Assembly (NCBI RefSeq): GCF_014336955.1
Contig: NZ_QRAI01000007.1
Coordinates: forward strand, 62,001-126,000
Direction of reading: 5' to 3'
Length of the DNA stretch: 64,000 nucleotides
Source: Saccharophagus sp. K07
GTDB lineage: Bacteria; Pseudomonadota; Gammaproteobacteria; Pseudomonadales; Cellvibrionaceae
The translations under genes and the position numbers were made by a program. This document shows positions 28,682 to 38,979 of the stretch, piece by piece (the first letter of the stretch is position 1; each line of letters opens with the position of its first letter). The notes under the pieces are model-generated. The model had not been told where the DNA came from. It worked only from the letters and a program-made list of their open reading frames with translations, and made no database searches.

Positions 28682-29458
28682 GTGACGAAAATAAACCAAG
28701 CTCTACAAAAATGGCCTGTCGGCGCCGTTGTTACGCAGGCTTGGCTTGATTCGGCGGGGCTTTCGAGTCGGGCGGCGGGTAAAAATGCTGCGCGGGGCAA
28801 CTTGCTACGGCTGGGCGGGGGAGCTTATGCCCGACCGGGCGATAGGTTGACCTGGGAGGGGGGCGTAGCGGGTTTGCAATATGACGAATCACCGCCGGAC
28901 CTATCGTTTTGGCCCGGTGGCCTGACAGCGCTGCATTTGGCCGGATACAGCCACTATCTGATGTTGGGCCGGGAGCGTCTTTATTTGTTCGGTCAACCCG
29001 GTCGGCGCTTGGCCAAATGGTTTTCCAGCAGAGATTGGGGGGTGGACCTTCAGGTTAGCCAGGCGACGGTGGTGCAGCCGGATGGCCGACTTTTTGTGCC
29101 CTATTCACCGCCCGGCAGGGATTACCAGATCCACATCTCCTGCCCGGAAATGGCGATTCTGGAATGGCTGCATGTGCTGCCCAATGAATTATTGTTCAGC
29201 GATTCCGTTGTCGATACTTTCAATGGCTTGGTGAACCTCAGGCCTAAGCGCCTGCAAGCGTTGCTGCAAGCTTGCCGCTCTATTCGTTTAAAAAGAGTGT
29301 TTTTGTTGCTGGCCCGTTGTAGCGGGCATGCCTGGTATGCGCATCTCGATAAAACACACCTGGATTTAGGCAAGGGTAAACGCCAGTTGATTCCTGGCGG
29401 TAAACTCGATAATGAGTTTCTTATTACGGTGCCGGAGCGATTTACCCATGGCGATTGA
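28682..29458 (+). CDS. abiEi: Type IV antitoxin AbiEi-family protein
   Basis: This is the antitoxin of an AbiE abortive-infection pair. The N-terminal wing (KINQALQKWPVGAVVTQAWL) is a helix-turn-helix-like domain for DNA binding. The C-terminal part (PEMAILEWLHVLPNELLFSD, then LRPKRLQALLQACRSIRLKR) is the AbiEi antitoxin domain. The start is GTG at 28682 with GAAAGG eight bases upstream. Its last 11 bases overlap abiEii, so antitoxin and toxin are translated together. AbiEi represses transcription and counters AbiEii without binding it tightly, by knowledge of the family. Confidence 0.85.
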   Translation: MTKINQALQKWPVGAVVTQAWLDSAGLSSRAAGKNAARGNLLRLGGGAYARPGDRLTWEGGVAGLQYDESPPDLSFWPGGLTALHLAGYSHYLMLGRERLYLFGQPGRRLAKWFSSRDWGVDLQVSQATVVQPDGRLFVPYSPPGRDYQIHISCPEMAILEWLHVLPNELLFSDSVVDTFNGLVNLRPKRLQALLQACRSIRLKRVFLLLARCSGHAWYAHLDKTHLDLGKGKRQLIPGGKLDNEFLITVPERFTHGD

Positions 29459-30371
29459 TCCGCGTTATCAAGCGCAAGTGCAGTTATTGGTTCAGGTGCT
29501 GCCCCTTGTGGCGCAGGAAAAGCAATTTGCGTTAAAAGGCGGTACGGCCATCAATTTGTTTGTACGCCCCATGCCGCGATTATCGGTGGATATCGATTTA
29601 GCGTTTACGCAGGTTCTTCCTCGTGCAGAAACTCTGTCTGCATGTGCTGCAGCGCTCGACCGCATAGCTGCAGCCATTCACAAACAATTGGGCTTTGCGG
29701 CTCAACGTCAGACCAACCGTGCGGATGAATTGCGCGTGTGGGTTAGCAATGGCACCAGCCGAATCAAAATAGAAATATCACCCGTATTACGCGGCACATT
29801 ACATCCTCCAGAGTTGCGCCGAGTGGTGGATGTTGTGGAGGAGGAATACGGCTTCGCTGAAATGCCTGTGGTATCCCTGGCAGATCTCTACGGAGGAAAG
29901 ATTTGTGCGGCTTTGGATCGCCAGCACCCGCGCGACTGGTTTGATGTGCTGCAATTGCTGGACGCGAAAGAATTCAGTCGAGACATTTTTCTTGGCTTTC
30001 TGGTGTATTTGCTCGGCCATCCACGCCCTTTGAGCGAGGTGCTTTGCCCGCGCTGGAAGCCTATGGAGCAGTCTTTTACTGCGGAATTTAAGGGCATGGT
30101 TCGCCAGGATTTTCCATTTGAATTATTGGAGCAGACCCGCGAGCGGTTGATGGATACCATCCGCCAACATATAACCCAGCAGGACGCAGAATTTCTGCTG
30201 TCCTTCAAGCGCATGCAGCCCAACTGGAGCCTGCTACCTTTAAAGGATGTTGAAGCCCTGCCAGCCGTGCGCTGGAAGTTGCAAAACCTGGCAAAAATGC
30301 CAGAAGCGCGGCATGCGGAGGCAGTTGATAAATTGGAGACGGTGTTAAATCAACTTCTCAATCGCACTTAA
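29448..30371 (+). CDS. abiEii: AbiEii/AbiGii-family nucleotidyltransferase toxin
   Basis: The toxin of the AbiE pair is a DNA polymerase beta-like nucleotidyltransferase. The start LKGGTAINLFVRPMPR and then VDIDLAF give the G-G and D-x-D active-site motif (about residues 35-60). VSLADLYGGKICAALDRQHP with RDWFDVLQL is the second family block, carrying a Lys and Asp. I use the ATG at 29448 (MAIDPRYQ), which overlaps abiEi, rather than the longer frame from 29412. The enzyme is expected to halt growth on phage infection. It sits inside the helicase-methylase island, 30 bases before the giant helicase gene. Confidence 0.85.
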   Translation: MAIDPRYQAQVQLLVQVLPLVAQEKQFALKGGTAINLFVRPMPRLSVDIDLAFTQVLPRAETLSACAAALDRIAAAIHKQLGFAAQRQTNRADELRVWVSNGTSRIKIEISPVLRGTLHPPELRRVVDVVEEEYGFAEMPVVSLADLYGGKICAALDRQHPRDWFDVLQLLDAKEFSRDIFLGFLVYLLGHPRPLSEVLCPRWKPMEQSFTAEFKGMVRQDFPFELLEQTRERLMDTIRQHITQQDAEFLLSFKRMQPNWSLLPLKDVEALPAVRWKLQNLAKMPEARHAEAVDKLETVLNQLLNRT

Positions 30372-30401
30372 TTAAAAACAAAATAACAACGGAAAAATAA
30401 A

Positions 30402-33400
30402 ATGCTGCCCACATTAGTCGCCAACGAGATGCGTGAGGCCGTCAGCCAGTTTTTGCGCAGTGCATTCCCTATTGCGACGCCTTTTTCAGCAGACGGAAAA
30501 TGCGCCAGCAGGTGCGCATGCCTTAATTGAGGATTTAATTAATCGCCCAGGCGCCTTATTCAAAGGCCCTTATTTGGATATCAAGTTACCTTTTCGCCAA
30601 GCTCAAAGTGGCACTTTGCCCTTTCGCAAATTGCGTTTGCCTTTTACGCCTTATCAACATCAGTTATTGGCATTTCAGCGTTTAGCCGCGGAAATGCCGC
30701 AATCCACATTGGTGGCCACAGGTACCGGCTCCGGTAAAACCGAATGTTTTATGTTCCCGGTACTGGATGATTGTTTAAACCGGCGCGTACAGGGCATCAA
30801 AACCATCGTGATTTACCCCATGAATGCGTTGGCGACGGACCAGGCCAAGCGCTTTGCCAAGGCTGTGGCAAAGCTGGATACCAAACTGACCGTGGGCTTG
30901 TTTGTGGGTGGGGATGAGGGTGAAGCTGAAACGGCCATGGGCCCAGAGAATGTCATCACTTGCAAAAAGACCTTGCGTAAAAACCCTCCAGACATACTTC
31001 TGACCAACTACAAAATGTTGGATTTTTTGCTGATTCGCCCCATCGATCAGCCCCTGTGGCGCTACAACACGCCCGGTATGTTGCGTTACTTGGTGGTGGA
31101 CGAGTTACATACGTTTGACGGTGCCCAGGGTACGGATTTGGCGTGTTTGATTCGCCGCCTGCGCGACCGTTTGCAAGTGGGTCCGGAGCTGGCCTGCGTG
31201 GGCACTTCTGCCACTATTGGAGCGGATTCCGCCAGTGAATTGTTGCGCTACGCGAGCGACGTTTTCGCTACGCCATTTAATGATGCGGCCATCATTACCG
31301 AAGACCGCCTCTCCGCTGATGAATATTTGCTAGGTAAAACGCCAGAGGAGCGCATCGCGAGGAAAAACCAGATTATCTATTTTCATTGGCCACAGGCGGA
31401 CGATCGGCGTCTGGATCCCGGTCAATATCAGACGCAGGAAGATTATCTATTTCACCAAACTCGCCTTTGGTTTGCAGAGGAGGTGGCTACCCTCCCCGAG
31501 TTGGATGCCAAAGACGCTTTTATTCGGGCAGAGGCTGCGGTCGAGCTGGGGGAACTCTTACATCGCCATGAGGCTTTTCACCAGTTGATTCGCGCGGCCG
31601 ATACTTTGGTCGAAATCAATTCTATTGCCGAACGATGGCAACAGCATCTGGGGTTATCTAATTCCGCCCAGGTGATCCCTTTATTGAGCAGCTTACTGTC
31701 GCTGGTGGCGGTGGCGCGGGTGTGGAAGGACAAAGATAATAAAGACCCCAAGGAATGGTGCAATCCGCTGCTGAATGTAAGGCAGCAGTTATGGCTGCGG
31801 GAATTGCGCCGACTGGTCTGCGAGGTACCTAAGTCCGGCGGTGTGCCGCATTTGAGGTTTGCTGACGACTTAAAAAGCTTGGAAGAGCCTTTGCAATTAC
31901 CATTGTTGCATTGCCGCGAATGTAACCTGGCTGGTTGGGGTACAGTGGTGGCTGCGGGCGATAACCATGCCAAGGCGGATCTGCAAAGGTTTTATCAGGC
32001 TTGGTTTAGTCATTCGCCCCAATGTCATTTATTGGTGCCCCGCAGCGCCAACGAAAAAGCGGGCTCCGTGCAAACCCGTAAATTATGCGTTAAATGTCTG
32101 CGCCTACAGCCCGCGACGCAATCCATAAGCTGCGTGGAATGCAGCGGCGACGCGCTGATAGAAATATGGATGCCGGATATTGTGAGTCCGGACAGGAAAA
32201 ACGAACGCATTCAGTGCCACCATAATTGCCCGGAGTGCGGCGCCCGCGACTCTATGACCATTTTGGGGTATCGCGCCGCAACGCTGATTAGCGTTATGAC
32301 TGCGCGGCTATTCGCCACACCTTATAACGATGATTACAAACTTATTGCATTTTCTGATTCAGTTCAGGACGCGGCTCACAGGGCGGGTTTTCTCGGTGCC
32401 AATACTTGGCGGCAGGTGGTGCGCCAAGCCATGGTGCATTGGCTGCAAAAACAATCGGTATCGTTAAGCCTACGGGAAATGGCGGATTTGATGCCGGGGA
32501 GCTGGCGCGATCTGATCGGCGATGACCGGAAATTCTGCGGTTTATTTATTCCTCCCAACCTAGAATGGCATTCGGATTACCACCAATTAGTGGAGCAAGG
32601 CACGCTGCCTGCCAGCAGTGAATTACCGGATATGGTGCATAAGCGTTTGGCGTGGGAGTGTATAGCCGAATTCGGTCGGCGCAGTGCCATTGGACGTTCC
32701 CTGGAACGCACAGGTGTAGCGGTAACGGTTTGGGATACACAGCCGCTGATGGCGGATATCGCAAAAGTCGCTGCGCAATGCCGGGAAGAGTTGGGGCAGC
32801 TGCGGGAGGTGAGTGATACTGCATTTATTTATTTTGTATTGGGATGGCTACACCATCTGCGCAAAATTGGCGCCATCTATGATTCGGTTTTGGATGGTTA
32901 TTTGGGCAACAAAGGGAATGAATTTCTGCTAAATAAAATTCCCTGGATGGCGAATTTTGGACGCTCCCAAAGACCGCCGGCAGCTGTCACACTCAATCAT
33001 TTGACCACAAACTTTGAGGCGTTGGTCGCCAACGGAACGGAAACTTGGTCCACCGATTGGTTGAAAAAGACCTTGGCTGTCGAGTCTATTTTCGCTGCCG
33101 CTGATTCACGACAAGTTTTTCAATTGTTGCTAAAGCATTTCACTCGTGCCGGCTGGCTGGTGGAAAAAGAGGCGAGCGGCGAACCCTTGTGGATGCTCAA
33201 TCCCAATCGTCTTTTGCTGGAGAAAAACCTCTCAACAATTGCCTGCGATCACTGTCGTCACAGTCTCAATACTAGCCCTGAACTGGCCCGCCATTTCGCC
33301 GGGATGCCGTGTTTACGCAGGCACTGCCGTGGCAGTTTGCAACAGACAGTGACATCTGCGCCTACCCGCGACTACGGCATCACCGAACCGCGCCGCCTAG

Positions 33401-36400
33401 CCCCGCACGAACACACAGGATTATTACCACGAGAAGAGCGGGAAGCGGTCGAGCATTCCTTTATCAATGGCAAAGAGCCTTGGCATATCAATTGTTTGTC
33501 GGCCACACCCACCTTGGAGATGGGTATTGATATAGGCGAGTTGTCGTCGGTATTTCTGTGCTCGGTCCCACCTGCCCAAGCCAATTATTTGCAGCGTATT
33601 GGGCGGGCAGGCCGGCGCGATGGCAATGCATTGGCAGTGACGGTGGCGAATGGTCAAAACCACGATTTATATTTTTACGAAGACCCAATGGAAATGATGG
33701 CCGGAAGCGTACATACGCCCGGTGTATTTTTAAAAGCCACCGCCGTTCTGGAGCGGCAGCTGACCGCCTATTGTTTTGACCGGTGGACTGCCACGGGCAT
33801 AGGTGAATCGGCCATTCCGGCGCAAATGCGCAAAGTGTTGGATGCGGTGGAACACGCACGCCTGGAGCAGTTTCCCCATACGCTGCTCGGTTTTATCAGT
33901 CGCAACCGCAGCGAATTACTCTCCGGTTTTTTACGGCTATTTCACGGGTTGGACGAAAATGCGCGGGATCATCTGGCGCAATTTATTCATGATCGGGGGG
34001 AAAAGACCCTGGCGCGCCGGCTGATCAACCGTTTGCAAGAGCTGGCGAAAGAGCGAGTGGTGATTTTACAAAAGATCAAGCAGCTCAATGCGGGATTAGC
34101 TGGCTACCAGACTGCGCCCGATGATGAAGCTACGCGTGCGAAAAAAGATGAATTGGAGCGCGAACGCAATGCGCTGACGAGTTTGGTTTACAGCATGAAC
34201 TCTCAGTCTGTGCTCAATTTCTTCACGGATGAAGGTTTGCTGCCCAATTATGCCTTCCCTGAAGAAGGCGTAACTCTGCGCTCGGTGATTTTGCGGCGTA
34301 AGCCGCGTCAAACAGTGCAAAACGGCGAGAGCGCCTACCAGAAAATTCCCTATATATTTCAGCGCCCGGCGCAAACAGCGTTGAGCGAGTTGGCACCGGA
34401 AAGTCGGTTTTATGCGATTAGTCATGAAATGGAGATCGACCAGATTGATCTGCAATTATCGGAATCCGAAGACTGGCGTTTTTGCGACCGCTGCCAGTAC
34501 ACGGAGCGGGTGGATATTGCTGACAAGCACAGTGCTTGCCCTAAATGTGGTAGTCCGCAATGGGCGGACAGCGGACAGAAACATCGTGTGCTGAAGTTGC
34601 GCCAAGTTTATTCCACTGTCGATGATTATAAAAACCGCATTGACGATTCCTCTGAGCAGCGCGAGCCGAAGTTTTTCAATCGGCAAATGTTGGTAAGTAT
34701 TCCCGCCGGTGCAGGTCAGGGCGGCTATCGCCTGAAAAGCGAAACTCTACCCTTTGGTTTTGAATATTTGCAGAGGACAATTTTGCGCGAAGTCAATTTC
34801 GGTCCGATCGGAGGTGATTTACATAATTTTGCGGTGGCTGGGAGAGAAATGCCGCGTGCGGGGTTCCATGTTTGCCGGCATTGCGGACAGGTTCAAAAAG
34901 AGCGGCGCAACGAAAAGCCGCATGCGTATACCTGCAAACTATTCAAAAATCCAGGGCTCGCGACGCAGGAGGATTTTTTCTCGAGTCTGTATCTGTATCG
35001 GGAATTGGAATCCGAGGCGGTGCGTATTCTGTTGCCTTTAAGTGAGGTGGCCTATTCAGATGAGAAACTGCATTCATTTATTGCAGCGTTAAATTTGGGT
35101 TTGCGAGTGTACTTTCACGGCAATGTGCAGCATTTGGAAGTGACTGATATGCGCGAGCCACCAACCACAGACAGTGGTGAGCGAATTTATCTGGTGATTT
35201 ACGACCGCATACCTGGTGGAACTGGCTATTTAAAAGAGTTGATGCGTGCGCCGGAGAACCTTTTCGGCGTTTTGCATAGCGCATGGCATAAACTCACCAC
35301 TTGCACTTGTATAGAAGATGAAAATCGTGATGGTTGTTACAAGTGCATTTTGGCCTATCGCGATAGCCGCAATATGCCCTCTATTTCCCGTCATGCTGCT
35401 GCGGAATTGTTGGCTGATATTTTGGCCCAGCGAGAACAATTTGAGCCTGTTGCTGAGCTGAATTCAATTTCCACTAACGTTCTAATAGAAAGCAAATTGG
35501 AGCAGAAATTTCTCGATGCTTTAGCGCAGCTACCTGGTGCACGCATGACACCGCGATTGATCCGGGGCAAGTCGGGCGCTCTGCTCAGTTTGCCGGGGGA
35601 GGAAGGCAAACCCGTTTCTTGGTTGGTGGAACATCAGGTGAATCTGGGGCCAGAACAGGGGGTGGTGTTGCAGACTGCGGTTGATGTTCTGTTAACACCT
35701 GCTCGCGAAGAAGATGCAAATATTTATCGGCCTATCGCGGTTTATTTGGATGGTTTGCAATATCACCACGACATAGTGGCGGATGATGTTTGCAAACGGT
35801 CCGCGTTGTTGCTCAGCGGGAAATATTGGGTCTACTCCTTGAACTGGGATGATTTGCCACAGTCTGGAAAGACTGCGCCTGCGCACGATCTCGATTTAAT
35901 GCGTTTGGATGGTTTGATGCAGGCAGCAATGGCAAAGCTGTATGACGGTGCGGCGAATACACAACAATGGGCTTCTGCTGCTGAGCACTCTATGGCACAC
36001 CCCCTGGGAAGTTTGGCGTGGTTAGACAAGCTTTTACGCAATCCGGGGAATGCACAAGGCTTATTTGCACAGCGCGCCTTGTTTCGCGCATTAACGGCGA
36101 CTGTGCCGACAGCAATGCAGGACAGTGCGTTGCGGCAGAAAATGGTGTATGAGCTGATGGAAAATGCACCGGCTGCGGTGCGGGATAAGTTGAACTTGGA
36201 TGCGGATACGCAGATTCCAGGCGGCTTTATGGATGCTCTGGGTAATTCACCTGGTGTAGTAGAGTTGGCGGTGGTTTTACCTATGACCGCGATTCGAACC
36301 GGGCGCCTTGCCGATATGCTCTCCCAGACCGTATTGCATCTTTGTTTTGATGACTGGGACACCACTCTTAGCCAGAGCTATAAAACTGCATGGCGAGGAT

Positions 36401-36828
36401 TCTGGCACGCGGTGAATCAGTTGCAATTTTTACCAGGCTTTTCCATGGCCACACGTCAATCCATAGCCAATGGGCAAATGGAGCAAATGTACGCGGCGCT
36501 GTATTCATTAAAAGGAGTAACCTCAGTTGCCAGCGGGTCAGTAGACAAATGGAAGACGGTATTTGAGCTTTCTGTGATTGATATTCAATGGCTGAGGGAA
36601 CTGGCCGCCATGGATATTCCTGAGCCTGAAGTGGGTATGGACTTGACGACAGAGGACGGCGAGGTGGTGTATAGCGGAGATTTGGTGGAGTTGTGCTGGC
36701 AACAGGCGAAAGTGGCAGTTATCAATGGACCTGTCACCATCGAGCTTGAAGGCTGGCGAATGGTTGAAGCGAATGATCGTATGGTAAACGCCATTAAAGA
36801 AATGATTGGAAATGGAGTCTTTGCATGA
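30402..36828 (+). CDS. Giant DEAD/DEAH-type helicase with DUF1998-type C-terminal cysteine cluster (Druantia DruE / DISARM DrmA-DrmB-like); frame shift near the start
   Basis: This is one of the largest defence helicases (2,131 residues from 30433; about 2,140 with the N-terminus restored). Walker A LVATGTGSGKTECFMFPVLD is near residue 95, YLVVDELHTFDGAQGTD (DELH) near 221, VGTSATIG follows. Helicase domain 2 carries CLSATPTLEMGIDIGELSSV and YLQRIGRAGRRDGNA. Zinc-type cysteine pairs include CRECNLAGW and CDRCQYTE...CPKCGSPQW. The TCTCIEDENRDGCYKCILAY block is the DUF1998/MZB cysteine cluster. Near residue 1770, YLDGLQYHHD and SGKYWVYSLNWDDL resemble a Vsr/DUF559-like nuclease fold. The family N-terminus (MLPTLVANEMREAVSQFLRS) starts at ATG 30402 but shifts frame in a T5 run (30482-30486); the open frame from GTG 30433 contains out-of-frame residues first. 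It overlaps the UvrD gene by ATGA. Confidence 0.75.
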
Positions 36829-38933
36829 GTGAAATACAAGTAGCAATATCCCAGGACTTCTTTAATGCGTTCGCGGATATTCCTCGAGCAAAACAAAAGA
36901 AGGTGCAGGAGTTTGTTAGCAAGTTTCGCAACAACCCACAGGCATCTGGCATAAACTACGAAAAAATCAATGATGCCGCCAATCCAGGGTATAGATCTGT
37001 TCGTATAGATCAGGAATATCGGGGCATTGTGCTAAAGCCCGAAAAAGGTAATGTTTATTTATTGATGTGGGTGGATAAGCATGATGATGCTTACGACTGG
37101 GCCCGGCGTCATAAATGCCAGATCAACCCAGAAACGGGCACGCTACAACTTTACGAAGTTGTGGTTGGAACCCCTACTGCGGAACCTACAGCGGTATTGC
37201 AAGAAGCGCAGGCCCTACTTACTTTGCGAGATCGGGAATTCTTACGCCTCGGTGTACCGGAGGAGCTTTTATCTAAGGTAAAAGCTCTGGCCTCCATGGC
37301 CGAATTAGAGGCCATTAAAGCGCAATTGCCTGTAGAAGCATTCGAGGCGTTGAGTTTTTTGGCAGACGGCATTCCCTTGGAGGAGGTAATGCAAGAATAC
37401 GCCGTGCCGGATGGTGTAGCGATAGACCCGGAAGATATTGCCGTTGCCCTTGCGCGGGTGCCAACTCAACGGCGCTTTACGGTGGTGACGGACGAGCTGG
37501 AACTCAAGCAGATGCTGGAGGCACCACTCTCCCAGTGGCGAGTGTTTCTTCATCCCACGCAGCGGCGTTTGGTCGAACGCTCTTGGAATGGGCCAGTACG
37601 CGTGCTGGGTGGGGCAGGTACGGGGAAAACCGTGGTCGCCATGCACCGCGCTCGTTATTTGGTAAAACAGGTTCTCAAGCCCGGTGAAAAATTATTACTG
37701 ACTACCTTCACTCGAAATTTGGCATCGGATATTGAATTCAATCTCCGAAAAATCTGCACACCAGAGCAGATGAAGAAAATTGAAGTTGCCAATATTGATG
37801 CTTGGGTTATGCGCTTCTTGAAACGAGAAAAGCAGAATGTACGCATTGTTTACAGCGATATGGATGATTATGAGAGGTGTTGGCAAAAAGCCTTGGCGTT
37901 GCAGGATGGCTCATTAGAGCTGCCAGATAGTTTTTATCAAGACGAATGGGAGCGGGTGATTTTGCCGCAGCGGGTACTTTCGCAAATGGATTATTTCAAA
38001 GCCAGCCGGATCGGCAGGGGAGTGCCTTTATCACGGCAGCAAAGAGCTAAAGTCTGGCCGATTTTTGAAGAAATGCGTTTGCAAATGCATCAAGCCAATA
38101 TCGTGACATTACCCGATGCGACTTTTGCGGCACTTGATTTGTTGATACAAAAAACGCCTCCATATCGCGCTGTTATCGTGGATGAAGCGCAGGATTTTGG
38201 TGAAGAAACCTTGCGACTATTGCGTAGCTTGGTTGATGCACAACCCGAGGATTTGATGATCGTCGGCGACGGACACCAGCGAATCTATGGTCGTAAGTCA
38301 TCACTGGGGAAATGCGGTATTAATATCCGTGGTCGCGGCCGCAAGTTGCGTATCAACTATCGGACGACTGAACAAATTAGACGATTTGCGACGGCAATTT
38401 TAGAGGGAGTAAGTATTGACGATATGGATGATGGTAGTGATACCACGGTCGGCTATAGATCGCTCGTTAACGGCGATATTCCGGTGTTAAAAGGTTTTGA
38501 GAATGAGCAAGAAGAAGCGGTTTGGGTTGTAGATGAGATTGAACGACTATTACAACAAGGTTTGGAATCTCAGGATATTTGTGTAGTAGGAAGAACGATC
38601 AGCCAAGTTAAGACTGTCTCCCATGAGCTAACTCATCGTAGCCATGTTGTTCACAATCTGAGTCGAGAATCTTCCGATGACTCTAAGATACCAGGAGTTC
38701 GCTTGGCGAATATGCATCGCGTAAAAGGATTGGAGTTTAAAGTGGTCTTTTTGGTAGGTGTTCGTGACGGTGTGATGCCTTTGGATTTCGCTTTGAATAA
38801 ATCTGATGACCCTGTGGAAAAACGATCAGCAGAGATTTCAGAACGAGCTTTATTGCACGTAGCTGGGACCCGGGCGGTCAGGGGCCTTTATGTGACTTGG
38901 AGCGGAAAACCTAGTCCTTTCATTGTGAAATAA
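36825..38933 (+). CDS. UvrD/Rep-type superfamily 1 helicase with RelE/ParE-like N-terminal domain
   Basis: The 702-residue protein is intact. Residues 1-105 (FFNAFADIPRAKQKKVQEFV, INYEKINDAANPGYRSVRID, LMWVDKHDDAYDWARR) have the pattern of the RelE/ParE toxin fold. A linker follows, then an SF1 helicase: VLGGAGTGKTVVAMHRARYL (Walker A, near 261), AVIVDEAQDFGEETLRLL (DEAQ, near 452), LRINYRTTEQIRRFA, and NMHRVKGLEFKVVFLVGVRD. DNA unwinding and toxin-like activity could be linked, but no catalytic toxin residues are certain. It overlaps the giant helicase by ATGA, so both are co-translated, and a strong terminator follows. Confidence 0.85.
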   Translation: MSEIQVAISQDFFNAFADIPRAKQKKVQEFVSKFRNNPQASGINYEKINDAANPGYRSVRIDQEYRGIVLKPEKGNVYLLMWVDKHDDAYDWARRHKCQINPETGTLQLYEVVVGTPTAEPTAVLQEAQALLTLRDREFLRLGVPEELLSKVKALASMAELEAIKAQLPVEAFEALSFLADGIPLEEVMQEYAVPDGVAIDPEDIAVALARVPTQRRFTVVTDELELKQMLEAPLSQWRVFLHPTQRRLVERSWNGPVRVLGGAGTGKTVVAMHRARYLVKQVLKPGEKLLLTTFTRNLASDIEFNLRKICTPEQMKKIEVANIDAWVMRFLKREKQNVRIVYSDMDDYERCWQKALALQDGSLELPDSFYQDEWERVILPQRVLSQMDYFKASRIGRGVPLSRQQRAKVWPIFEEMRLQMHQANIVTLPDATFAALDLLIQKTPPYRAVIVDEAQDFGEETLRLLRSLVDAQPEDLMIVGDGHQRIYGRKSSLGKCGINIRGRGRKLRINYRTTEQIRRFATAILEGVSIDDMDDGSDTTVGYRSLVNGDIPVLKGFENEQEEAVWVVDEIERLLQQGLESQDICVVGRTISQVKTVSHELTHRSHVVHNLSRESSDDSKIPGVRLANMHRVKGLEFKVVFLVGVRDGVMPLDFALNKSDDPVEKRSAEISERALLHVAGTRAVRGLYVTWSGKPSPFIVK

Positions 38934-38966
38934 AAAAGGGGCACCTCGTTGCCCCTTTTCTTTTTT
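38934..38966. terminator. Strong bidirectional terminator at the end of the defence island
   Basis: AAAAGGGGCA (38934-38943) pairs perfectly with TGCCCCTTTT (38950-38959) around a 6-base loop, followed by CTTTTTT on the plus strand and preceded by an A-run, so it works for the island on one side and the TonB receptor on the other. Confidence 0.9.
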
Positions 38967-38979
38967 GTAAGCGATCTAA

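Noticed and set aside
30433-30500. GTG at 30433 as the genuine start of the giant helicase
   Set aside because: The first residues from it are the shadow frame of a better N-terminus starting at ATG 30402; kept only as a possible rescue start.
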